The translations under genes were made by a program, and so were the position numbers. Below are positions 1 to 6,229 of a stretch of DNA of 7,147 nucleotides, in pieces (the first letter of the stretch is position 1; each line of letters begins with the position of its first letter). Where the stretch lies: contig JAISBQ010000043.1 of NCBI GenBank assembly GCA_031266115.1, positions 1 to 7,147 of the forward strand, given 5' to 3'. Below the pieces are notes generated by a model. That model was not told where the DNA came from. It worked only from the letters and a program-made list of their open reading frames with translations, and ran no database searches. Source of the stretch: Bifidobacteriaceae bacterium. Lineage in GTDB: Bacteria; Actinomycetota; Actinomycetes; Actinomycetales; WQXJ01.

Positions 1-2
1 AG

Positions 3-206
3 GCGATGGACGAGGTGTTCGGAAGCGACTACGCGAAGTCCTTGGCGAGCGACCTGGTGGTGGGGGCGCTGGGAGGGCGCACGGCAATGGAGGCTTTGGA
101 TGGCGGCGCTGCGCCACGCGATGTGTGGGAGGAGCTGTGCGAGGCGATGGATGTTCCCGAGCATCGGCGCTATGCGCATCGAGACCGGCGGCGCACGGCA
201 CCGTGA
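3..206 (+). CDS. DUF3046 family protein, 5'-truncated by the window edge
   Basis: Small protein of unknown function. The visible residues carry the DUF3046 pattern: a FG..YA.S...D motif near the start, then LGGRTA-MEAL, then a P..VWE.LCE..DVP segment at the end. Family members are usually about 60-70 residues and begin with roughly eight residues (MRL..FW-like) before the part seen here. The ATG at 6 is therefore probably internal, and the true start lies before base 1. The frame is open from base 3 and ends with TGA at 204-206. The C-terminal tail after DVPEHRR is arginine-rich and not conserved in the family as I recall it. Genes of this family are commonly found just upstream of recA in actinobacteria, and that position is kept here. 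No biochemical role is known to me, and linkage to recA alone does not establish a role in repair. Confidence 0.85.
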   Translation, partial: AMDEVFGSDYAKSLASDLVVGALGGRTAMEALDGGAAPRDVWEELCEAMDVPEHRRYAHRDRRRTAP

Positions 207-282
207 TAGGCGTGCGGGTGGGGTGCGTCTCGCTCGCGGCGAGCAGGCCCAGCGCAATAGGTGCCGCGTCTCATGACATGGT

Positions 283-310
283 GGACGATGGCGGCAGGAC
301 GATGGCGGCA
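283..310. repeat. Two-copy 14-base tandem direct repeat
   Basis: The unit GGACGATGGCGGCA occurs at 283-296 and again, identically and without spacer, at 297-310. It lies about 60 bases upstream of the LexA box and outside any supported gene. The two perfect copies suggest a recent slippage duplication. No binding function can be assigned from sequence. Confidence 0.8.
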
Positions 311-369
311 GCCTCGCCACGGATTCGGGGCGAAGAGCGTGCAGGCCTTGGCGTGTCGCGCCCACTACC

Positions 370-385
370 TCGAACAATTGTTCGG
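370..385. promoter_or_regulatory. LexA-binding SOS box of recA
   Basis: TCGAACAATTGTTCGG matches the Gram-positive/actinobacterial LexA operator TCGAAC-N4-GTTCGA at every specified base except the last. The core CGAACAATTGTTCG (371-384) is a perfect palindrome. It lies 201 bases before the recA start codon, within the gene-free region. The expected role, from established LexA/SOS biology, is repression of recA-recX until LexA self-cleaves in response to RecA filaments. It is the only such box I noticed in the window. Confidence 0.9.
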
Positions 386-391
386 TATGCT
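386..391 (+). promoter_or_regulatory. Candidate -10 element of the LexA-controlled recA promoter
   Basis: TATGCT fits the actinobacterial TAnnnT -10 pattern and directly follows the last base of the LexA box. LexA bound there would cover the -35/-10 spacer and block polymerase, the usual arrangement for a repressed SOS promoter. No good -35 hexamer is visible at 16-18 bases upstream, which is common in actinobacterial promoters. A start near 397-399 would give an untranslated leader of about 190 bases. Confidence 0.45.
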
Positions 392-417
392 GCCTTGCGG
401 CGACGACAGGTCATGAC

Positions 418-433
418 TGTCGGATGACCGACA
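418..433. repeat. Short inverted repeat TGTCGG-atga-CCGACA
   Basis: Two perfect six-base arms separated by four bases, lying between the LexA box and the DnaA-type nonamer. It could be a small hairpin in a long recA leader transcript or a dyad operator. The arms do not match a family of binding sites that I recognise. Confidence 0.5.
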
Positions 434-454
434 CCCTGAGCGGATTGCGAGGGG

Positions 455-463
455 TTGTCCACA
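455..463 (+). promoter_or_regulatory. DnaA-box nonamer TTGTCCACA
   Basis: TTGTCCACA is the form of the DnaA box preferred in high-GC actinobacteria (the Streptomyces-type consensus, against TTATCCACA in E. coli), matched here at all nine bases. It lies 123 bases upstream of recA, between the LexA box and the TGTC-rich block. I noticed no second good match nearby, so this is not an origin. It could be a DnaA regulatory or titration site, or a chance match: a given nonamer on either strand is expected by chance at about one in twenty windows of this size. Confidence 0.4.
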
Positions 464-475
464 GTCCGTCCGGGA

Positions 476-510
476 TTGTCCGTCTCACTGTCGTACCTGT
501 CGCCTACCGT
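476..510 (+). promoter_or_regulatory. Candidate proximal, LexA-independent recA promoter
   Basis: The block starts with TTGTCCGTC (476-484) and holds direct repeats CTGTCG at 488-493 and 497-502, followed by TACCGT (505-510), which fits TAnnnT. The mycobacterial LexA-independent DNA-damage promoter motif is TTGTCRGTG-N8-TAGNNT. CTGTCGTAC, eight bases, then TACCGT has the right spacing and keeps TGTCR and TAnnnT but loses the GTG. TTGTCCGTC keeps the 5' half better but has no good -10 at the right distance. The match is therefore partial, and the call rests mainly on position and the TGTC-rich composition. Confidence 0.3.
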
Positions 511-573
511 GTGACACGACCTAGCACCTGGGATGGCGCGGTCTTCGGGACCGTTCCAGAACAACCACCTCAC

Positions 574-582
574 GAGGAGAGG
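574..582 (+). promoter_or_regulatory. Strong ribosome binding site deciding the recA start
   Basis: GAGGAGAGG lies four bases before the ATG at 587 and strongly complements the 16S 3' end. It selects the start at 587 over the in-frame ATG at 533, which has no such site and would add 18 residues unlike any RecA N-terminus. Confidence 0.85.
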
Positions 583-586
583 AATC

Positions 587-1675
587 ATGGCGGCATCACC
601 GGATCGGGAGAAGGCGCTGGCGAGCGCGTTGGCGCAGATCGACCGGCAGTATGGCAGGGGATCGATCATGAGGTTGGGGGATGAGTCACATGCGCCGATC
701 GAGGTGATCCCAACCGGGTCGGTGGCGTTGGATGTCGCACTCGGGATCGGCGGACTGCCGAGGGGGCGGATCGTCGAGGTCTACGGGCCGGAATCGTCGG
801 GCAAGACCACGGTAGCCTTGCATGCGGTGGCCAACGCCCAGCGGGCGGGGGGAATCGCGGCATACATCGACGCTGAACATGCCTTGGATCCGGAGTACGC
901 CAAGCGACTGGGTGTCAACACCGATGATCTGCTGGTCTCCCAGCCAGACACAGGCGAGCAGGGGTTGGAGATCACCGACATGTTGGTGCGCTCCGGGGCG
1001 TTGGACATCGTGGTGGTCGATTCGGTGGCGGCACTGGTGCCGAAGGCCGAGATCGAGGGGGAGATGGGGGACAGCCACGTTGGGCTCCAGGCCCGGCTGA
1101 TGTCCCAGGCCATGCGCAAGCTGACCGGCGCCTTGGCAGCCACCGGCACCACGGCGATCTTCATCAACCAGTTGCGGGAGAAAGTCGGAGTGTTCTTCGG
1201 CTCTCCGGAGACCACGCCAGGCGGCAGGGCACTGAAGTTCTACGCCTCCGTCCGCCTGGATATCAGGCGGATCGAGACGTTGAAGGAGGGCACGGATGCC
1301 GTGGGCAACCGAACCCGCGTCAAGGTGGTGAAGAACAAGGTCGCCGCGCCGTTCAAGCAGGCCGAGTTCGACATCCTGTATGGGTGGGGAATCTCGCGCG
1401 AAGGTGGGTTGATCGACCTGGGGGTGGAACACGGGATCGTGCGCAAGTCCGGCTCCTGGTACACGTACGAGGGTGATCAGCTAGGACAGGGTAAGGAAAA
1501 CGCCCGGTCCTTCCTCCGGGATAACGCAGCGCTTGCCGCCGAGATCGAGGGCAAGATCCTGCAGACCCTCGGCGTTGGTACTGGTGACGGGGAACATGCC
1601 GACGATGGCGATGACGCGCCCGTGGACATCACCGAAGCGCCTTCCGTGCGGGCGAAGGCTGCCGGCGGCGCGTGA
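587..1675 (+). CDS. recA: Recombinase RecA
   Basis: ATP-dependent DNA strand-exchange protein. It polymerises on single-stranded DNA, drives homologous recombination and repair, and triggers LexA self-cleavage. The predicted protein has 362 residues, normal for the family. Visible motifs: Walker A GPESSGKTT at 67-75, catalytic Glu97 in YIDAEHALD, Walker B ending at Asp145 (DIVVVDS), loop L1 around 157-166 (EGEMGDSHVG), loop L2 around 195-211 after FINQLREK, and the conserved KVVKNKVAAPFKQAEFDI block at 247-264. The C-terminal tail is acidic (DGEHADDGDD, about 334-343), as in other RecAs. No intein interrupts it, unlike some mycobacterial genes. L2 reads GVFFGSPETTPGG where most RecAs I recall have GVMFGSPETTTGG, so two substitutions fall in the DNA-binding loop. 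Expression should be SOS-controlled through the LexA box upstream. The stop overlaps recX. Confidence 0.98.
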   Translation: MAASPDREKALASALAQIDRQYGRGSIMRLGDESHAPIEVIPTGSVALDVALGIGGLPRGRIVEVYGPESSGKTTVALHAVANAQRAGGIAAYIDAEHALDPEYAKRLGVNTDDLLVSQPDTGEQGLEITDMLVRSGALDIVVVDSVAALVPKAEIEGEMGDSHVGLQARLMSQAMRKLTGALAATGTTAIFINQLREKVGVFFGSPETTPGGRALKFYASVRLDIRRIETLKEGTDAVGNRTRVKVVKNKVAAPFKQAEFDILYGWGISREGGLIDLGVEHGIVRKSGSWYTYEGDQLGQGKENARSFLRDNAALAAEIEGKILQTLGVGTGDGEHADDGDDAPVDITEAPSVRAKAAGGA

Positions 1676-2289
1676 TGTCCACGGGCGCCGAGCGGCCGCG
1701 AGACTGGGGCCGCTCGGTTGAAGCGTCGCCGGTCACCAACAGCGGCCAGCGGGGACGTGTTCACCCGTTCTCGCGATCATCCGCGTCACCGGCGGGGGAG
1801 CGGACGCCCAAGGCGAATCCCGTGAACCCCGACGCGGCGGCAAAGACGATCGCGTTGCGCCTGTTGTCCAACGCGCCCAAGTCGCGCGCGAAGCTCGTCG
1901 AGGCGATGACCCAACGAGGCGTCCCCGCTGACGTTGCCGACCGGGTCCTCGATCGGCTCCAAGCCGTGGGACTTGTGGACGATGCGGCGTTGGCCGAGAC
2001 CTTGGTGCGCATGTGCCATACCGAACGGGGAATGAGTGGCCCAGCGTTGGCTGCGGAGCTTAGGCGGCGGGGAGTGGACGAGGAGACGGCCCGTTCGGCC
2101 ATGGCCGAGGTCTCACCTGAATCCGAGGCGGAGCGCGCGAAGGTACTCGCCGCGCGCAAGCTCGCTGCGACGCGGGACCTACCTCACCAGACCCGGCTTC
2201 GCCGGACGTATGCGATGCTCGGCCGCAAGGGCTACAGCGCACAGACGTCCCGAGCCGCCATCGCTGCGGCGCTGAGCGACGAGGAGTGA
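1675..2289 (+). CDS. recX: Regulatory protein RecX
   Basis: Modulator that binds RecA filaments and restrains recombinase and ATPase activity. The RecX domain runs from about residue 52 to the end as three-helix repeats: ALRLLSNAPKSRAKLVEAMTQRGV, then VLDRLQAVGLVDDAALAETLVR, then SGPALAAELRRRGVDEETARSAM, and a last repeat ending GRKGYSAQTSRAAIAAAL. From the ATG at 1675 the protein has 204 residues. The first 50 or so are low-complexity, polar and charged, which is usual in actinobacterial RecX. The ATG shares one base with the recA stop (TGATG), which suggests translational coupling; the nearest GAAGG (1654-1658) is too distant to be a good ribosome binding site. A GTG at 1672 is also possible. 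A GTG at 1822, eight bases after AAGG, would give a 155-residue protein of classic RecX length. The identity is secure; the start is not. Confidence 0.9.
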   Translation: MSTGAERPRDWGRSVEASPVTNSGQRGRVHPFSRSSASPAGERTPKANPVNPDAAAKTIALRLLSNAPKSRAKLVEAMTQRGVPADVADRVLDRLQAVGLVDDAALAETLVRMCHTERGMSGPALAAELRRRGVDEETARSAMAEVSPESEAERAKVLAARKLAATRDLPHQTRLRRTYAMLGRKGYSAQTSRAAIAAALSDEE

Positions 2290-2304
2290 GGCCGCCGGCG
2301 GCCT
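2289..2304. terminator. GC-rich palindrome at the recX stop, possible transcription end
   Basis: AGGCCGCCGGCGGCCT is a perfect 16-base palindrome whose first base is the last base of the recX stop codon. As RNA it could fold into a six-pair stem with a four-base loop. No U-run follows on either strand, so it is not a canonical intrinsic terminator; actinobacteria often use hairpins without U-tails. It lies in the 132-base gap between convergent recX and kgd, where a terminator is expected. A weaker hairpin (CGGCA/TGCCG, 2368-2384) lies in the same gap. Confidence 0.4.
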
Positions 2305-2421
2305 GCTGACTACGCGGCGCCCTACCGCGCTGAGCTGGGAAGAGCGAGGCGACAACCAGGTGGGACGCGGCAGCCGGCGTGCCGGGACCGTGCTTCTCGG
2401 CGCTGGCCTGGCACCGCAGCC

Positions 2422-5400
2422 TCAGCGGGCGAATGCCGCGTCCAGGAGAGCGGCGGCCTCCTGAACATGGGTCGCATGAGAACCCGTGGCCGGGGACGCT
2501 GCCTCCGGTCGAGTGATCCCGCGCACCAGCCGTCCGCCCGCCACATGTGGCAGCACGTGGGACATGTGCCGCCATGCGCCTTGGTTCTCGGGTTCTTCCT
2601 GACACCACACCACGTCGGCGTCGGTCGGCACGCCCTCCAGCGCGGCGGTCAGTGCGGGTGCGTGCAGCGGATAGAGCTGTTCCACGCGCACGATCCCCGT
2701 GTGGCCGTCACCCAAGGCGGCGCGTTTGGCCATCAAATCCCAGTACACCTTGCCCGAGCACACCAAGACGCGCGTCACATCGGCCGGCGTCACGGTCGAA
2801 TCCTTGATGACCTCGGTAAACGTGCCCGATGTCAGATCGGCGACCTGGCTGTGCGCCTCGCCACGGCGCAGCATCGACTTTGGCGTGAAGACCACCAGGG
2901 GGCGACGCGGGCGCGCGTAGGCCTGGCGTCGCAGCAGGTGGAAGTGCTGGGCGGGTGTGGTCGGCTGCGCGATGACCATGTTGTCCTCGGCGCATAGCTG
3001 TAAGAAACGTTCAATCCGGGCCGAGGAATGGTCCGGTCCCTGCCCTTCGTAGCCGTGGGGGAGGAGGAACACCACCGAGGAGTGTTGGCTCCACTTTTGC
3101 CCCGCCGATGCGACAAACTCGTCCAACACCGTCTGGGCGCCGTTGAAGAAGTCCCCGAATTGCGCCTCCCACACCACTAGCGCCTCGGGGCGTTCTACGG
3201 AATAGCCGTACTCGAACGCCGCTGGGGCATATTCCGACAGCGACGAGTCATACACCCAGAACGGCGCCTGGTCCCGCGCGAGCCAACTGAGCGGCGTCCA
3301 CTCCGCCCCGGTCTCGCGATCGTGCAGCACCGCGTGCCGTTGGGCGAACGTGCCCCGCCGAGAATCCTGGCCCGCGAGCCGCACGGGCGTCCCCTCGCAC
3401 AGCAACGAGCCAAACGCCGCCAACTCCCCGAACCCCCAGTCGATCCCACCCTCGCGGCTCATCGCTTCTCGGCGTGCCAGGAGCCGCAGCAGCTTGGGAT
3501 GAACCGTGAACCCCTCAGGTGCGCGGATGTGTGCTTGACCGATCCGCGCAAGCACACTGGAGGGGACCGCCGTACGCCAGCCCACCATGAGGCCGGCATC
3601 CTCGTCCTGGGCGTGGGGAACCTCGAGGCCACGGACCAGGGTGGCGCCGCGGGCGGGCGGGTGAGGGCAGCCATCGTCGGAGGGAGCCGATCGGCGGGTC
3701 TCGGTCAGAGCACGTTCAAGCTCCCCCTGGAAGTGCCGAAGCGCGGCCTCAGCCGCCTCCACCGACAGGTCCCCGCGCGCGAGGAGCGCCTCGGTGTACA
3801 GCTTGCGCACCGAGCGCTTGTGCTCAATGAGGGAGTACATGACCGGTTGGGTCATCGACGGATCGTCGCCCTCGTTGTGTCCGCGGCGCCGGTAGCCGAC
3901 GATGTCGACCACCACATCTCGCCCGAATGTCGCCCGGTAGTCGAAGGCGAGGCGGGCGGCGGCGACACATGCCTCAGGATCGTCGCCGTTGACGTGGAGG
4001 ATGGGACAGCCGAAGCCCTTGGCGATATCGGTCGCGTAACGGGTTGAGCGCGAATCCCACGTGCCGGTGGTGAATCCGATCTGATTGTTGATGATCAGAT
4101 GGACCGTCCCGCCGGTCCGATAGGCCTGCAACTGGGACATGTTGAGGGTCTCTTGGACCACACCCTGCCCAGCAAACGCGGCGTCTCCATGGATGAGGAC
4201 GGGCAAGACGGTGTCATGTTGGTCATCGCCAATCTGGTCCTGCTTGGCACGCACGATTCCCAGGAGCACCCCGTCCACCGCTTCCAGGTGCGAGGGGTTG
4301 GCGGCCAGATGGACGCGCGTCGAATAGCCCTGCGGTGAGGTATAGATGCCCTCGGTGCCGAGGTGGTACTTGACGTCTCCCGACCCCTCCACCGAGCGGC
4401 GGTCCGGGGCATCCTCGAACTCGGCGAACACCTGCCGGTAGGACTTGCCGGCGATGAGCGTGAGCACGGCAAGCCGGCCCCGGTGGGCCATGCCGATACC
4501 CACCTCGGGATAGTTGTCCTCCGCGGCCGCCGCGAGCAGGGTGTCCAAGACCGGGATGAGCGTCTCACCGCCCTCCAAGGAGAATCGCTTGGCGCCCAGG
4601 TACTTGGTTTGGAGGAAGGTCTCCAACGCTTCTGCCTCGGCGAGCCGCCGCAAGATGTGCAACTGGGCCTCAGGCGGCGTGGGCTGGCCGGTGGCCTCGA
4701 CCCGCTGAGCGATCCACTCGCGCTGATCCGGGTCCTCCACATGCATGTATTCGATGCCGATCTTGCGGCAGTAGGCGTCGCGAAGCATGCCGAGGATGTC
4801 GCGCAGCCGCATGGTGGGTTGGGCGCCCACCCCCCCGAAGCCGCCTGTCGCGAATTCCCGATCCATGTCCCAGATGGACAACCCGTAGCTGGACAGTTCG
4901 AGGTCCCGGTGGCCGCGCTGGCGATAGGACAATGGGTCAATGTCCGCCATGAGGTGGCCGCGCACACGGTAGTTGTGGATGAGACGGATCACCCTCGCAG
5001 CCTTGAGGTCGTGGCCGCCGGGTCTGTCTCGCTCCCAGCGGTAGGGCTGGTAGGGGACGTGAAGTGAGGCCAATACGCGGTCGAAGAAACCGTCCTCGCC
5101 CGTGAGCTTCGCCTCCATGAGGGCGAGGAACTCCCCGGATGCGGCACCTTGGATGACGCGGTGGTCATAGGTGGACGTCAGGGTGAACTGCTTGGAAATG
5201 GCCAACTCGGCCACCGTCTGATCCGACGCCCCGCGCAGTTCGGCTGGATAGGTCATCGCCCCGACCCCGAGAATCACCCCCTGGTCCGGCATCAGCCGGG
5301 GCACCGAGCCCGCGGTGCCGATCCCTCCAGGGTTGGTGAGAGTCGCGGTCACGCCGGTCAGGTCGTCCACCGTGAGGGCGTTGCAGCGTGCGCGGCGGAT

Positions 5401-6174
5401 CACGTCGTCGTACGCCGCCCAGAACTGGGCGAATTCGAGCGATTCGGCCTCGGGTATACCCGGGACCACGAGTTGGCGCGTTCCATCGTTCTTAGTGAGG
5501 TCCACAGCCAAACCCAGCTTGACGTGGTCCCGGCGCACCACCTGCGGTTTGCCGTCGTCGTCTTCGCCGAAGGCGGTGTTCATGGACGGCATCTCCCGCA
5601 AGGCTTCGGCCATGGCGAAGGCGATGAGATGAGTGAAGGACACCCGGCCGCCGTGTTCGCGAGCGAGCTGGTTGTTGATAAGAACGCGGTTCTCGATCAG
5701 CACTTTGGCCGGAATAGGCCGCATGGAGGTCGCGGTGGGCACGTGGAGTGATGCGGCCATGTTGGCGGCGGCGCGGGCCGCGGCGCCGCGCAAGGCGGTG
5801 GTGTGGCCGGGCTCTTCGCCGTGGGTCAGACGCTCCGGCCCCTCCGCGATGTACGCGGCCTTCGCTGGGCTGGCGGCCGCGACCGGTGTTGGGGCATCGG
5901 GGTCCACCCGGTGAGGGCCGCGCACAGGACCAGGGGAAGGCTGGGTGCGCGTGGTGGCCGTTTCACCGGTGACGCCGCTGCCTAGGGACAGGGTTGGCGT
6001 GCGGTGCGGGGGGCGGGAAGCCAGGCGTTCGGCCGAGGGCCGGTAGTCGGCAAAGAAGTCCCACCACGCAGGATCGACCGATGCTTTGTCCCGGAGGTAC
6101 TTCGCGTACAGCTCTTCGACCAGCCACGTGTTGGCGCCGAAGGTGGCGGCGGGCAATGGCGATGCGGCGTTCAC
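2422..6174 (-). CDS. kgd: Multifunctional 2-oxoglutarate decarboxylase/dehydrogenase E1 with fused succinyltransferase E2 domain
   Basis: TCA-cycle enzyme that decarboxylates 2-oxoglutarate with thiamine diphosphate; with partner subunits it supplies succinyl-CoA. Predicted 1250 residues, close to mycobacterial Kgd. Order: short E1 N-terminal segment (about 12-44, WLVEELYAKYL to WWDFFADY), Pro/Thr/Ala-rich linker (45-127), E2 acyltransferase domain (128-360) with catalytic DHRVIQG (His338), then E1 to the end. E1 motifs: HRGRL (564-568), GDAAFAGQG (663-671) and NNQIGFTT (696-703) for cofactor and Mg binding, YRRRGHNEGDDPSM (761-774), GQDSRRGTFAQRH (935-947), LLPHGYEGQGPDHSSARIERF (1038-1058) and EEPENQGAW (1193-1201). 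There is no lipoyl domain, as in actinobacterial OdhA/Kgd, so a separate lipoyl E2 is presumably borrowed. Arg800 in ARGD seems to match the allosteric acetyl-CoA-contacting arginine of mycobacterial Kgd (from memory). I prefer GTG at 6174 because AAGGGG lies ten bases upstream and the N-terminus then aligns; an in-frame ATG at 6261 would overlap the permease gene. The gene is also called odhA or sucA. Confidence 0.95.
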   Translation of the reverse strand: MNAASPLPAATFGANTWLVEELYAKYLRDKASVDPAWWDFFADYRPSAERLASRPPHRTPTLSLGSGVTGETATTRTQPSPGPVRGPHRVDPDAPTPVAAASPAKAAYIAEGPERLTHGEEPGHTTALRGAAARAAANMAASLHVPTATSMRPIPAKVLIENRVLINNQLAREHGGRVSFTHLIAFAMAEALREMPSMNTAFGEDDDGKPQVVRRDHVKLGLAVDLTKNDGTRQLVVPGIPEAESLEFAQFWAAYDDVIRRARCNALTVDDLTGVTATLTNPGGIGTAGSVPRLMPDQGVILGVGAMTYPAELRGASDQTVAELAISKQFTLTSTYDHRVIQGAASGEFLALMEAKLTGEDGFFDRVLASLHVPYQPYRWERDRPGGHDLKAARVIRLIHNYRVRGHLMADIDPLSYRQRGHRDLELSSYGLSIWDMDREFATGGFGGVGAQPTMRLRDILGMLRDAYCRKIGIEYMHVEDPDQREWIAQRVEATGQPTPPEAQLHILRRLAEAEALETFLQTKYLGAKRFSLEGGETLIPVLDTLLAAAAEDNYPEVGIGMAHRGRLAVLTLIAGKSYRQVFAEFEDAPDRRSVEGSGDVKYHLGTEGIYTSPQGYSTRVHLAANPSHLEAVDGVLLGIVRAKQDQIGDDQHDTVLPVLIHGDAAFAGQGVVQETLNMSQLQAYRTGGTVHLIINNQIGFTTGTWDSRSTRYATDIAKGFGCPILHVNGDDPEACVAAARLAFDYRATFGRDVVVDIVGYRRRGHNEGDDPSMTQPVMYSLIEHKRSVRKLYTEALLARGDLSVEAAEAALRHFQGELERALTETRRSAPSDDGCPHPPARGATLVRGLEVPHAQDEDAGLMVGWRTAVPSSVLARIGQAHIRAPEGFTVHPKLLRLLARREAMSREGGIDWGFGELAAFGSLLCEGTPVRLAGQDSRRGTFAQRHAVLHDRETGAEWTPLSWLARDQAPFWVYDSSLSEYAPAAFEYGYSVERPEALVVWEAQFGDFFNGAQTVLDEFVASAGQKWSQHSSVVFLLPHGYEGQGPDHSSARIERFLQLCAEDNMVIAQPTTPAQHFHLLRRQAYARPRRPLVVFTPKSMLRRGEAHSQVADLTSGTFTEVIKDSTVTPADVTRVLVCSGKVYWDLMAKRAALGDGHTGIVRVEQLYPLHAPALTAALEGVPTDADVVWCQEEPENQGAWRHMSHVLPHVAGGRLVRGITRPEAASPATGSHATHVQEAAALLDAAFAR

Positions 6175-6229
6175 CGGCCTGGCACCCCTTCTGGGTGATG
6201 AGGGTAGGTCTGTGGTCCTGTTCACTATG
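6175..6229 (-). promoter_or_regulatory. kgd leader with ribosome binding site inside a small inverted repeat
   Basis: This 55-base gap lies between the permease stop and the preferred kgd start. On the minus strand AGAAGGGG (6185-6192) is the best ribosome binding site, ten bases before the GTG. The same bases form part of an inverted repeat CACCC-N5-GGGTG (6183-6197 on the plus strand), whose stem would cover much of the site. A poor -10-like CATAGT (6224-6229, minus strand) has no matching -35. Transcription may therefore come partly from the upstream exporter genes. Confidence 0.4.

Larger units (their letters stand above)
207..586. other. Gene-free recA control region
   Basis: These 380 bases between the DUF3046 stop and recA hold no convincing gene. 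Short open frames cross it, but they have no recognisable protein signature and overlap the regulatory elements. The region contains, in order, a 14-base tandem duplication, a LexA box with an adjacent -10-like hexamer, an inverted repeat, a DnaA-type nonamer, a TGTC-rich block that may be a second promoter, and the recA ribosome binding site. Its length and content fit the multi-promoter control regions known for actinobacterial recA genes. Confidence 0.7.

Noticed and set aside
125..427. 100-codon plus-strand open frame running from the DUF3046 gene into the recA control region
   Set aside because: It has no recognisable motif, its first third is a shifted reading of DUF3046, and it crosses the LexA box and tandem repeat.
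455..481. TTGTCC direct repeats (455-460 and 476-481), 21 bases apart, as a tandem operator
   Set aside because: The first is accounted for by the DnaA-type nonamer and the second by the TGTC-rich promoter block; six-base repeats at this distance are weak evidence alone.
533..586. Longer RecA start at the ATG at 533
   Set aside because: It has no ribosome binding site, and the added 18 residues do not resemble a RecA N-terminus; the strong site at 574-582 points to 587.
271..669. 132-codon minus-strand open frame opposite the recA promoter and 5' end
   Set aside because: It runs antisense through regulatory DNA and the start of recA, has no family signature, and is expected by chance in GC-rich DNA.
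686..1432. 248-codon minus-strand open frame inside recA
   Set aside because: It is an antisense shadow of a highly conserved gene with no protein-family features of its own.
587..1675. RecA intein, as found in some mycobacteria
   Set aside because: The coding sequence is continuous and of normal length; all conserved blocks are uninterrupted.
3322..5067. Long plus-strand open frames (3322-4047 and 4363-5067) opposite kgd
   Set aside because: Both mirror the codon pattern of kgd on the other strand; their translations are low-complexity and show no domain.
2422..6174. kgd as an unusual or novel gene fusion
   Set aside because: The E2-E1 fusion without a lipoyl domain is the standard architecture of actinobacterial Kgd/OdhA.
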